Position numbers and translations under genes: made by a program
Notes under the pieces: model-generated
Told to the model about the DNA's origin: nothing
The model's database searches: none
What the model saw: only the letters and a program-made list of their open reading frames with translations
Source of the DNA: RHKX01 sp964497825
GTDB lineage: Bacteria > Actinomycetota > Thermoleophilia > Solirubrobacterales > 70-9
DNA: 44,439 nt
Assembly (NCBI GenBank): GCA_964497825.1
Contig: CAZCFA010000016.1
Span: 1 to 44,439 of the forward strand
Direction: 5' to 3'
Part shown: positions 36,871 to 43,204 of the stretch, one piece after another
Layout of the letters: every line of letters starts with the position of its first letter
Numbering within the stretch: position 1 is the first letter of the stretch

Positions 36871-37320
36871 GTGTCGCCAGCGCCCGCGATCGATCTCGAT
36901 GCACCCGCGGCGGCGGTCTTCGCCGCGATCAGGGAGATCGACGACGACGGCTTCGCGACGCTGATGGCCGCGACCGACAGCCGTGAGCGGGTGATCGACG
37001 CGCTCGTCGAGCAGCTCGCCGCGCGGCTGCGGCCCGAGCGGGTCGCGGGCTTCGAGGCGGTGATCCACGTCAAGCTCTGGGACCGGCCCGGGGGCGGCTA
37101 CGACCATCGCGAGCTGGTGATCCGCGACGGTGCCTGCAGCGCCTCGGACGCTCCCGCCGCCGAGCCCGACCTGACGCTGAAGGTGCGGCCCGAGGACCTG
37201 CGCCGGATCGTCACCGGCAGGGCCGGGGCGAAGCGCCTCGCCCTTCAGGGCAGGCTGCGGGCGATCGGCGACATCCGCCTCGGGCTCAGGCTCGGCGACC
37301 TGTTCGACCTGAGCGCCTGA
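36871..37320 (+). CDS. SCP2 sterol-carrier-like domain protein (149 aa)
   Basis: The layout is that of a small stand-alone SCP2 protein: GFEAVIHVKLWDR, then HRELVIRDGACSAS, PDLTLKVRPEDLRRIVTGR and the closing RLRAIGDIRLGLRLGDLFD, which forms the lipid-binding tunnel floor in this family. Such proteins bind fatty acyl chains, acyl-CoA or sterol-like lipids. The first ~45 residues are helical and not part of the normal domain. GTG at 36871 is chosen as the first start in this frame. Its partner lipid is not known, but the lipid gene content of the window fits. Confidence 0.75.
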   Translation: MSPAPAIDLDAPAAAVFAAIREIDDDGFATLMAATDSRERVIDALVEQLAARLRPERVAGFEAVIHVKLWDRPGGGYDHRELVIRDGACSASDAPAAEPDLTLKVRPEDLRRIVTGRAGAKRLALQGRLRAIGDIRLGLRLGDLFDLSA

Positions 37321-37401
37321 GCGCGCCCGCCGATCACCGGGCGGCGCGGCGCCCGGTTGACGCCGGCTTGAGCGCGGGCTGTCACGATCGCGGCGACCGC
37401 C

Positions 37402-38295
37402 ATGTGGTTCGACGGCGACAACACGGTCCTGATCGCGATCCAGGCGCTCTGCGTCGCGCTGCCGGCGGCGGGCCTGCCGCCGTGGCTGCGGCGCTACAGC
37501 TCGAGCGCCTGGGCGCTGGTCCTGCCGCTCTCGATCGCGGTCGTCGTGATCGCGATCTCGGAGCTGCCGGAGACCGCCGACGCGCTCACCTGGATCGCGC
37601 TGTTCGGGGTCCCGATCGGCGCCGCGCTGGCGCTCGGCTGGGCCGCTCACGGCGCCCGCCCGGCGCTGGCCGCGCTGGTGGTCCCGCTGCTCGCGCTCGC
37701 CTGGGCCTTCCCCGACGACGCCGCCGGCCAGCTCGCGGCGACCCTGCTCGTCGCCGGCTCGGCGATCACGCTCGGCCGGCTGCTCGCCGGCGCCGCGCCG
37801 CTGGCGCTGATCAAGGCCGGCGTCTACGCGATGGCGGCGCTCGACGCCTATCTCGTCTTCTCCGGCAAGCTCGAGCAGCCCAACCACGTGCTCGTCACCG
37901 CCGCCCCGGCTCCCGAGCTGCAGCTCCCGCAGCTGCAGTCGGCGGGCTTCGGCAGCTTCTCGATCGGCTACGGGGACTACCTCGCTGCGGCCGTCGTCGG
38001 CGGCGTGATCGCGGCCCAGCGCTTCGACGGCGGCACGCTGCGGATCCAGCTCGGTGCCGCGGCCGCGCTGCTGCCCCTGGCGCTCGCCTGGGACCAGCTG
38101 TTCCTCGTCTACGACGTGCTGCCGGCCACGATCCCGCCGGCGCTGGTCCTGCTCGGGGCGGAGCTATTCTCGATCCGGTGGTCCGCCTCGTCACGATCCC
38201 GATCAGCCACTACTGCGAGAAGGCCCGCTGGGCGCTCGGGCGAGCCGGGATCGAGTTCCGCGAAGAGCGCCACGTCCAGGGCCTCCACCGGATAG
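37402..38295 (+). CDS. Presenilin-like (GxGD-type) polytopic membrane protein (297 aa)
   Basis: About eight or nine hydrophobic segments fill residues 7-258. Three motifs of GxGD intramembrane aspartyl proteases (family A22, presenilin, signal peptide peptidase and archaeal relatives) appear in the right order: LDAYLVF with Asp148 at a membrane edge, equivalent to YDxxxVF; GYGD with Asp192; and PAL at 246-248 in the last segment. The two Asp lie 44 residues apart, closer than in presenilin but near archaeal homologues. Leu replaces the usual Tyr before the first Asp. The last 37 residues are Ser/Arg-rich and overlap the start of the GST gene, so the C-terminus may be non-native. Function is inferred from motifs only. 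Confidence 0.6.
   Translation: MWFDGDNTVLIAIQALCVALPAAGLPPWLRRYSSSAWALVLPLSIAVVVIAISELPETADALTWIALFGVPIGAALALGWAAHGARPALAALVVPLLALAWAFPDDAAGQLAATLLVAGSAITLGRLLAGAAPLALIKAGVYAMAALDAYLVFSGKLEQPNHVLVTAAPAPELQLPQLQSAGFGSFSIGYGDYLAAAVVGGVIAAQRFDGGTLRIQLGAAAALLPLALAWDQLFLVYDVLPATIPPALVLLGAELFSIRWSASSRSRSATTARRPAGRSGEPGSSSAKSATSRASTG
38165..38170 (+). promoter_or_regulatory. -10 box TATTCT inside the membrane-protein gene
   Basis: TATTCT ends 7 bases before the GTG at 38178 of the GST gene. It lies in the coding sequence of the preceding gene, so the GST gene probably has its own leaderless promoter. Confidence 0.5.
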
Positions 38296-38951
38296 CGGCA
38301 CGCCGGGCGGGCGGCGGCTCGACCGTCCCGGTCCTCGTGACCGAAGACGGTGCGATCGGCGAGTCGCGCGGGATCCTCGCCTGGACCGACGAGCGGGGGC
38401 CGGCCGCGCGGCGCCTGTTCCCCGCCGAGCCGGCCGAGCGCGCCCAGGTCGAGGCGCTGAGCCGGCGCTTCGACGAGCTGCTGGGGCCGCACGCGCGGCG
38501 GCTGATCTACGTCCACGTGCTCGCCGACCCGGAGACGATGCTCGCGTACAACAACGCCGGCGTGCCCGGCTGGGAGGACCGGATGCTGCGCCTGCTCTGG
38601 CCGCTTGGCAAGCGCTGGGTCTCGCGCGCCGTCGGGATCCGCCCCGGGATCGAGCAGCGGGACGAGGAGGTCGTGTTCGCCGAGCTCGACCGCGTCGCCG
38701 AGCTGCTCGCCGACGGCCGCCCCTACCTCTGCGGCGAGCGGTTCTCGGCCGCGGACCTGACCTTCGCGGCGCTCAGCGCCGCGGTGACGGCGCCGCCCGG
38801 CTACGGCACGCCGCTGCCGCAGCCGGAGGCCATGCGGCCACCCACGGCCGCGCTCGTCGAGCGCGCCCGCGACCACCCCGCCGGCCGCTTCGCGCTGCGG
38901 ATGTTCGCCGAGCGGGAGCGATCCGCGGTGCCTGCAAGCGGCGGCTTCTGA
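38178..38951 (+). CDS. Glutathione S-transferase family protein (257 aa)
   Basis: The N-terminal thioredoxin-like domain has the GST features VTIPISHYCEKARWAL, a cis-Pro at STVPVLV and GESRGILAWTDE. A helical C-terminal domain follows, with GERFSAADLTFAALSAAV as the conserved N-capping/hydrophobic-staple motif. Cys in HYCEKARW marks an Omega- or Beta-like active site, so thiol transfer or dehalogenase-like chemistry is possible. Actinobacteria mostly lack glutathione, so the thiol partner is unclear. The GTG start lies 118 bases inside the preceding membrane-protein gene, in another frame. A hairpin follows the stop directly. Confidence 0.87.
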   Translation: MVRLVTIPISHYCEKARWALGRAGIEFREERHVQGLHRIAARRAGGGSTVPVLVTEDGAIGESRGILAWTDERGPAARRLFPAEPAERAQVEALSRRFDELLGPHARRLIYVHVLADPETMLAYNNAGVPGWEDRMLRLLWPLGKRWVSRAVGIRPGIEQRDEEVVFAELDRVAELLADGRPYLCGERFSAADLTFAALSAAVTAPPGYGTPLPQPEAMRPPTAALVERARDHPAGRFALRMFAERERSAVPASGGF

Positions 38952-38968
38952 GGGACGGATCCGGTCCC
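38952..38968 (+). terminator. Hairpin directly after the GST stop
   Basis: GGGAC (38952-38956) and GTCCC (38964-38968) enclose GGATCCG. It begins at the base following the stop codon and is a likely terminator or transcript end. Confidence 0.5.
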
Positions 38969-39065
38969 GCTGCCGCCGCCCGGCCGGGTGAAGCCCGGCG
39001 CGTCCCCCTGCCGGCTGGGAGTGGAGGCGGCCGGTACTGCCCCGGCGTCCGCGAAGGAGGTCCCG

Positions 39066-39158
39066 ATGCGTCAACGAGCGTTCCCGTTGGAGTCTGTCTC
39101 GGCGATCCGGCTAGGTCGATCCAAGGGGCACGTTGCCGGCGCCAGATCCTCCTGTTGA
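39066..39158 (+). CDS. Possible 30-aa ORF with a perfect Shine-Dalgarno
   Basis: ATG at 39066 stands 5 bases after GAAGGAGG, a stronger ribosome-binding site than almost any other in the window. The peptide (starting MRQRAFPLESVSAIRL) is basic and ends in Cys. The stop overlaps the next ATG (TGATG). No homology is recognised. The SD could also be part of an RNA structure rather than a translation signal. Confidence 0.35.
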   Translation: MRQRAFPLESVSAIRLGRSKGHVAGARSSC

Positions 39159-39262
39159 TGTTCCCTTCCGGCCGAGGAAGCTGCCGGCGGGTGATCCCAC
39201 TGATGAAGCCGCTGACCCGGAACGTGGGCTATCCGGAGCGACTGCTCTCTACTGGTGTTTAG
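39158..39262 (+). CDS. Possible 34-aa ORF overlapping the previous one
   Basis: ATG at 39158 overlaps the preceding stop by one base, the arrangement of translationally coupled genes. The peptide begins MFPSGRGSCRRVIPLMK and is strongly basic. Support is only positional. Confidence 0.25.
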   Translation: MFPSGRGSCRRVIPLMKPLTRNVGYPERLLSTGV

Positions 39263-39423
39263 GCAGCGAGAGCGAACTCGTGAGAGTCCGCATTTGTTGG
39301 TTTTCCCGGGGGGATTAACGAGGCCAACCCAGGATCCTCGACTCGCAACACCGAGACGAACCGTTCACGTCGAATCTGGTTCGCCCCCTATGTATGTGTC
39401 TATGTAACGGTCAGTTTAGGCGG

Positions 39424-39801
39424 CTACTCCCCGTGGGTCCAGTCGGGCGCCTCGTAGGCACCGCCGGGTACCGAGCCGACGCAGAGCACGCGGAGGCCGT
39501 CGGGGCCGCTGGCCAGCACCCGGCCGACGCCGGCGTCGACGCGGACGAGGTGCTCGGCGTCGAGCGGCAGCCGCTCGCCGCCGGCGATCAGCACCGCGCC
39601 CGAGCCGCGCATGCCCACGTAGAGCTCCTGCTGACCGCTGTCGGACTCGTCGTGCGACTCGGTCTCGTAGTCGGGCGGCAGGTCCATGATCTGCGCCCCG
39701 AAGGCGCTGATCTCGAGTCCCTCGCGCACCAGCCACGCGAACCCGTCCCAGAGATCGGGCAGCTCGGTGATCGCCGCGCCCGCGTACGGCTTCTCGCTCA
39801 T
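39424..39801 (-). CDS. Cupin-domain protein (125 aa)
   Basis: A single cupin-like beta-barrel: GQQELYVGMRGSGAVLIAGGE forms the first conserved motif, followed by DAEHLVRVDAGVGRVLASGPDGLRVLCVGS. The usual two His and Glu of motif 1 are only partly present (a Glu in QQELYV, and ESHDESD before it), so metal binding is uncertain. The ATG at 39801 has GAGGAG about 5 bases upstream; a longer frame on this strand runs into the adjacent divergent gene and is not used. A small-molecule binding or isomerase role cannot be narrowed down. Confidence 0.78.
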   Translation of the reverse strand: MSEKPYAGAAITELPDLWDGFAWLVREGLEISAFGAQIMDLPPDYETESHDESDSGQQELYVGMRGSGAVLIAGGERLPLDAEHLVRVDAGVGRVLASGPDGLRVLCVGSVPGGAYEAPDWTHGE

Positions 39802-39880
39802 CTCACTCCTCCTCGGTCGCCGCTCCCGCCCCGCGCGCACCCTCTCACCGCCGCGACCGGCGGTCAACCGTCGCCCGCGA

Positions 39881-39886
39881 TAGGTT
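39881..39886 (+). promoter_or_regulatory. -10 box TAGGTT for a leaderless start
   Basis: TAGGTT ends 6 bases before the ATG at 39893 of the small membrane protein; no ribosome-binding site is present. Confidence 0.55.
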
Positions 39887-39892
39887 CCCGCC

Positions 39893-40171
39893 ATGCCCTG
39901 CCTCGTGTTCCTGCTGGCGCTGATCTCGCCGCGGCTGGCGCTGTTCTTCGTCTGGATCTTCTCCGACCTGCTGAGCCGCGCCTTCGACGACTGGATCGTG
40001 CCCTTCATCGGCTTCTTCCTGCTGCCGTGGACGACGCTCGCCTACGCGGTGATGTGGAACGCCGGCACGAACGAGGTGACGGGCTTCGAGTGGTTCATCG
40101 TCGGCTTCGCCTTCGTCGTCGACATCAGCTCCTACATCGCCTCCGGCCGCCGGCACGAGGCCCGCGCCTAA
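39893..40171 (+). CDS. Small membrane protein (92 aa)
   Basis: Three hydrophobic segments are visible (about 2-20, 35-55 and 62-82), with an acidic loop SRAFDDW between the first two and a basic tail RRHEARA. The sequence IVPFIGFFLLPWTTLAYAVMW is of a kind seen in small actinobacterial membrane proteins of unknown function. The start is an ATG 6 bases after a TANNNT box. It is divergent from the cupin gene, and followed by the convergent serine hydrolase gene after 37 bases. Confidence 0.78.
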   Translation: MPCLVFLLALISPRLALFFVWIFSDLLSRAFDDWIVPFIGFFLLPWTTLAYAVMWNAGTNEVTGFEWFIVGFAFVVDISSYIASGRRHEARA

Positions 40172-40208
40172 GGTCGCCGATCGCCGCGCGCTCGGCGACC
40201 GCCTGGGC

Positions 40209-41363
40209 TCAGCGGCCGCGAGGCCGGTCGAGCGCCCGGCAGACGGCGTCCTCCTGGGCGAAGCGGATCAGGTCGGAGACCTCCTGCGACCCCTCGCCGG
40301 GAACGATCTGAGCGTTGACCGTGAACACGACCGAGCGCCTGCCGTTCGCCGAGGCCGCCATGAACACGCGGTAGCCGGGGAACGATCCGGTGTGGCCGTA
40401 GACCGTGCCGCAGTGGGTGCGGTAGCGGAACAGCGCCAGCGTCGCGCGGTTGCGGCCGGGTCCGGGCGGCGAGGAGGAGCCGAGCACGAAGTCGTCTTGG
40501 CTGCGCGCGATCCGGCGGCTGAACAGATCGCCGCCGACGTAGGCGCGGATGAAGCGGTTGACGTCGGCCGCGGTCGAGACGATCCCGCCCGAGGCCCAGG
40601 CGAGCGCCGGGTTGATCAGCTCGCTGACGTCCTCGGGCGGCATGCCGGGCTGGACGTCGTAGCCGTGGATGTAGGGACTCGGCATCCCGATCGTCTCCGG
40701 CAGCGAGGTCCGGCGCATCCCGGCGGGCCGGTAGACGTAGCGACGCAGCAGCGCGCCGTAGGAGCGCCCGGCCGCCTGCTCGGCGGCGAGGCCGGCGGCG
40801 ATGTTGTCGGTGTCGGAGTAGCCGTACTCGGTGCCGGGCTCGAACTCGAGCGCGACGTCATCGACGTAGCCGAGCAAATCGCGCGGCGGCAGGTACTGGG
40901 CGGGGTCGGAGGTGAGCTGGTCGATGAACGCCTGCTGGTGGATGTAGTCGGGGAGCCCGGCGGTGTGCTGCAGCGTCTGATCGATACGGACCGCGCCGGC
41001 GAGCGGCAGCGCGCCGGGCAGCCAGCGATCGATCCTGTCGCGGAGCCGCAGCTTGCCGTCGGAGGCGAGCGCGAGCACGACCGCCCCGTTCAGCGCCTTC
41101 GACATCGAGGCGATCCGGTAGTGGCTGCGCTTGCGGAACGGGGCGCCGGTCCTGACGTCGGCGACGCCACGGCGCAGGAACTCGGACCTGTGCCCGCGCT
41201 GGATCAGCACGCCGAGCCCGGGCGGGGCACCGGGCGCCTTGATCACCGCATCGAGGGCGCGGTTCAGCGCCCGCTCGGTGCCGGCGGCGCCGGCGGGCGC
41301 CGCCGCGAGCAGCGCCACTGCAGCGACGGCGACGGGCGGGACGAGCGACCGGAGCCTGAGCAT
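40209..41363 (-). CDS. Secreted serine hydrolase / D-Ala-D-Ala carboxypeptidase-like (384 aa)
   Basis: A signal peptide (residues 1-27, cleaved after an Ala-rich site) is followed by the class C beta-lactamase-type fold. SxxK is SMSK at 86-89, the Tyr motif is YSDTDN at 182-187 (Asp in place of Asn), and HTG stands at 324-326. The protein is probably outside the membrane and acts as a DD-peptidase or esterase; antibiotic resistance is not implied. It differs from the cytoplasmic-looking relative at 3424-4731, so the window has two separate branches of this family. The ATG stands 6 bases after a TAGGTT box on the same strand. Confidence 0.9.
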   Translation of the reverse strand: MLRLRSLVPPVAVAAVALLAAAPAGAAGTERALNRALDAVIKAPGAPPGLGVLIQRGHRSEFLRRGVADVRTGAPFRKRSHYRIASMSKALNGAVVLALASDGKLRLRDRIDRWLPGALPLAGAVRIDQTLQHTAGLPDYIHQQAFIDQLTSDPAQYLPPRDLLGYVDDVALEFEPGTEYGYSDTDNIAAGLAAEQAAGRSYGALLRRYVYRPAGMRRTSLPETIGMPSPYIHGYDVQPGMPPEDVSELINPALAWASGGIVSTAADVNRFIRAYVGGDLFSRRIARSQDDFVLGSSSPPGPGRNRATLALFRYRTHCGTVYGHTGSFPGYRVFMAASANGRRSVVFTVNAQIVPGEGSQEVSDLIRFAQEDAVCRALDRPRGR

Positions 41364-41369
41364 CGCGGC

Positions 41370-41375
41370 AACCTA
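41370..41375 (-). promoter_or_regulatory. -10 box TAGGTT for a leaderless start
   Basis: On the minus strand TAGGTT is followed by GCCGCG and then ATG at 41363; no ribosome-binding site is present. Confidence 0.5.
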
Positions 41376-41409
41376 ACAGGGCCGGGAGCGGGCCACCGCC
41401 GGGCGGAGC

Positions 41410-41745
41410 TCAGGCGAGCTCGGGGATGAACCGCTCGAGGTGGCGCGCGATCGTCGCCCGCACCCAGCGGCGCTCCTGCGCGGAGGCCATCCGGTAGCGG
41501 CCGAGCAGCGTCGACTGCTCCTCGATCGGCAGCCCGGCCACCTCCCAGCGAACCGCGAGGCGCTCGAACAGCTCCTCCTCGCGCCGCTGCCAGGCGTCGT
41601 CGATCGACGCCGCCGCCCTGGCCGGCGGCTCGCCGAGCCGGCGGATGCTGGCCCGGCTCAGCTCCTGGCGGAGGGTGAGCACGTTGCCCTCGCCGTCGCT
41701 GTAGTCGGAGGTCGGCGCCTTGCTCCGCGGCCTTCGCTTCGCCAT
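41410..41745 (-). CDS. Small uncharacterised protein (111 aa)
   Basis: The N-terminus is basic (MAKRRPRSKAP), and the rest is predicted to be helical, with many Arg, Glu and Leu. The sequence WEVAGLPIEEQSTLLGRYRMASAQERRWVR is distinctive, but I do not recognise a family. It is probably cytoplasmic and could bind nucleic acid or another protein. It starts next to the palindrome GCGACA-G-TGTCGC (41747-41759), which lies directly upstream of the ATG and could be its operator. The flavoprotein gene begins 63 bases away on the other strand. Confidence 0.7.
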   Translation of the reverse strand: MAKRRPRSKAPTSDYSDGEGNVLTLRQELSRASIRRLGEPPARAAASIDDAWQRREEELFERLAVRWEVAGLPIEEQSTLLGRYRMASAQERRWVRATIARHLERFIPELA

Positions 41746-41746
41746 C

Positions 41747-41759
41747 GCGACAGTGTCGC
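41747..41759. promoter_or_regulatory. Palindrome GCGACA-G-TGTCGC upstream of two divergent genes
   Basis: Perfect 6-base arms around one base, 1 base before the ATG at 41745. It overlaps the GACACT that would serve as a -10 box for that gene, and lies about 50 bases before the divergent flavoprotein gene. Confidence 0.4.
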
Positions 41760-41796
41760 AAGGGCCGCGGGTTGCCGCGACCCGTGGCCGGGTAGG

Positions 41797-41802
41797 TACG
41801 GT
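41797..41802 (+). promoter_or_regulatory. -10 box TACGGT for a leaderless start
   Basis: TACGGT is followed by GCCCGT and the ATG at 41809; no ribosome-binding site is present. Confidence 0.5.
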
Positions 41803-41808
41803 GCCCGT

Positions 41809-43179
41809 ATGGCCGCCTCGGAGTTCGACGTGATCGTGATCGGCGCCGGGCCGGCGGGCGAGGACGCCGCCGGGCGGCTGGCCGACGCCGGCGAGGCCGT
41901 CGCGATCGTCGAGCCCCACCTGGTCGGCGGCGAGTGCTCCTTCTACTCGTGCATGCCGTCGAAGGCGCTGCTGCGCCCGGGTGCGCTGCGCGCCGAGGTC
42001 GAGCGCGTGCCCGGCGTCGCCGCGCCCGGCGGGCTCGACGTCGCGGCGGTCCTGACGCGACGCGACGAGGTCATCCACGACCTCGACGACTCCGGCCAGC
42101 TCCCGTGGCTCGAGCAGCGCGGGATCGAGCTGTTCCGGGCATCGGGCGAGATCGTCGGCGAGCGCCGCGTCCGCGCCGGGGGCGACGAGATCAGCGCCCG
42201 CAAGGCCGTCATCGTCGCGACCGGCAGCACCGCGCTGGTGCCGCCGATCGAGGGGCTCGCCGAGGCCCACGCCTGGTCGAACCGCGAGGCGACGACGGCC
42301 CCGGAGGCCCCGGCCAGCATGATCGTGCTCGGCGGCGGCGTCGTCGGCGTCGAGATGGCGCAGGCGTGGAGCTCGCTCGGGACCGAGGTGACGATCGTCG
42401 AGGCGCTGGAGCGCCTGATCGCCCGCGAGGAGGAGTTCGCCTCCGAGCAGGTGGCGGCGGCGCTGCGCGAGCACGGCGTCGACGTCCGCACCGGCGCCAC
42501 GGCGACGCGCGTGAGCCGGAGCGGCGGCGACGGCCGCTACCGGCTCGAGCTCGAGGCCGGTGACGCCGTCGAGGCCGAACGGCTGCTGGTCGCGATCGGC
42601 CGCCGCGCGAACGTCAAGGGGATCGGGCTCGAGTCGATCGGGATCGAGCCCGACGGCGACCCGATCGAGGTCGACGACCGGCTCCGCGCCGGCGGCCACG
42701 AGTGGCTCTACGCGATCGGCGACGTCAACGGCCGCTCGCAGCTCACCCACATGGGCAAGTACCAGGCCCGGGTCGCCGCCGACAACATCCTCGGCAAGGA
42801 CGTGACCGCGACCGAGGACACGGCGCAGTCGCCGCGGGTGATCTTCACCGACCCCGAGGTCGCCGCCGTCGGCTACACGCTCGCCGGCGCCGAGCAGGCG
42901 GGGATCGCGGCGCAGGCCGTCGACGTCGCGACCGCCGGAACAGCGGGCGCGTCGTTCCACGGCCGCAACGCCGAGGGCACGAGCCGGCTCGTCATCGACG
43001 AGCGCCGCGAGGTCGTCGTCGGCGCGACGTTCGTCGGTCCGGACGCGAACGAGCTGCTGCACGCGGCGACGATCGCGGTCGTCGCCGAGGTGCCGCTGGA
43101 CCGGCTGTTCGACGCCGTGCCCGCGTTCCCGACCCGCAACGAGATCTGGCTCAATCTGCTACAGGCCTACGGGCTGTAG
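41809..43179 (+). CDS. FAD-dependent disulfide reductase-like protein without the catalytic His (456 aa)
   Basis: The layout is that of dihydrolipoamide dehydrogenase and its relatives: FAD motif VIVIGAGPAGEDAA, redox-active disulfide CSFYSC (Cys44 and Cys49), NAD(P) motif MIVLGGGVVGVEMA, the second FAD motif WLYAIGDVNG and a C-terminal dimerisation domain. The C-terminal HxxxxE motif that supplies the active-site base (HAHPTLSE in lipoamide dehydrogenase) reads PAFPTRNE, so the His is absent. This resembles non-lipoamide members such as quinone or thiol reductases. The electron acceptor is unknown. The ATG lies 6 bases after a TANNNT box. It is convergent with the next gene over a hairpin at 43180-43197. 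Confidence 0.88.
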   Translation: MAASEFDVIVIGAGPAGEDAAGRLADAGEAVAIVEPHLVGGECSFYSCMPSKALLRPGALRAEVERVPGVAAPGGLDVAAVLTRRDEVIHDLDDSGQLPWLEQRGIELFRASGEIVGERRVRAGGDEISARKAVIVATGSTALVPPIEGLAEAHAWSNREATTAPEAPASMIVLGGGVVGVEMAQAWSSLGTEVTIVEALERLIAREEEFASEQVAAALREHGVDVRTGATATRVSRSGGDGRYRLELEAGDAVEAERLLVAIGRRANVKGIGLESIGIEPDGDPIEVDDRLRAGGHEWLYAIGDVNGRSQLTHMGKYQARVAADNILGKDVTATEDTAQSPRVIFTDPEVAAVGYTLAGAEQAGIAAQAVDVATAGTAGASFHGRNAEGTSRLVIDERREVVVGATFVGPDANELLHAATIAVVAEVPLDRLFDAVPAFPTRNEIWLNLLQAYGL

Positions 43180-43197
43180 GCGCCGCCGCCGCGGCGC
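43180..43197. terminator. GC hairpin between convergent genes
   Basis: GCGCCGC (43180-43186) and GCGGCGC (43191-43197) pair around a 4-base loop, immediately after the flavoprotein stop and 8 bases before the stop of the opposing gene. Confidence 0.55.
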
Positions 43198-43204
43198 GAA
43201 GCGG

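Larger units (their letters stand above)
38969..39423. other. Structured, less GC-rich stretch of unknown origin
   Basis: The first part has several short GC stems and GAAGGAGG (39054-39061), an exact anti-SD match. It is followed by two tiny overlapping frames. From about 39270 to 39420 base composition is clearly lower in GC than elsewhere (for example TATGTATGTGTCTATGTAAC), with CGAACC/GGTTCG arms at 39357-39382. There is no tRNA or recognisable known RNA. It may be a fragment of a structured mobile RNA element (a group II intron remnant is a guess) or of foreign DNA. The downstream end borders the cupin stop. Confidence 0.5.

Noticed and set aside
39340..39400. tRNA or tmRNA end suggested by GGTTCG
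   Set aside because: No acceptor or anticodon arms can be drawn around it; only a 6-bp stem exists.
39802..40008. Longer start for the cupin protein (40008)
   Set aside because: It overlaps the divergent membrane-protein gene; the ATG at 39801 has a GAGGAG site.
41746..43062. Long minus-strand frame upstream of the 111-aa protein
   Set aside because: It is antisense to the flavoprotein gene; the ATG at 41745 starts the plausible protein.
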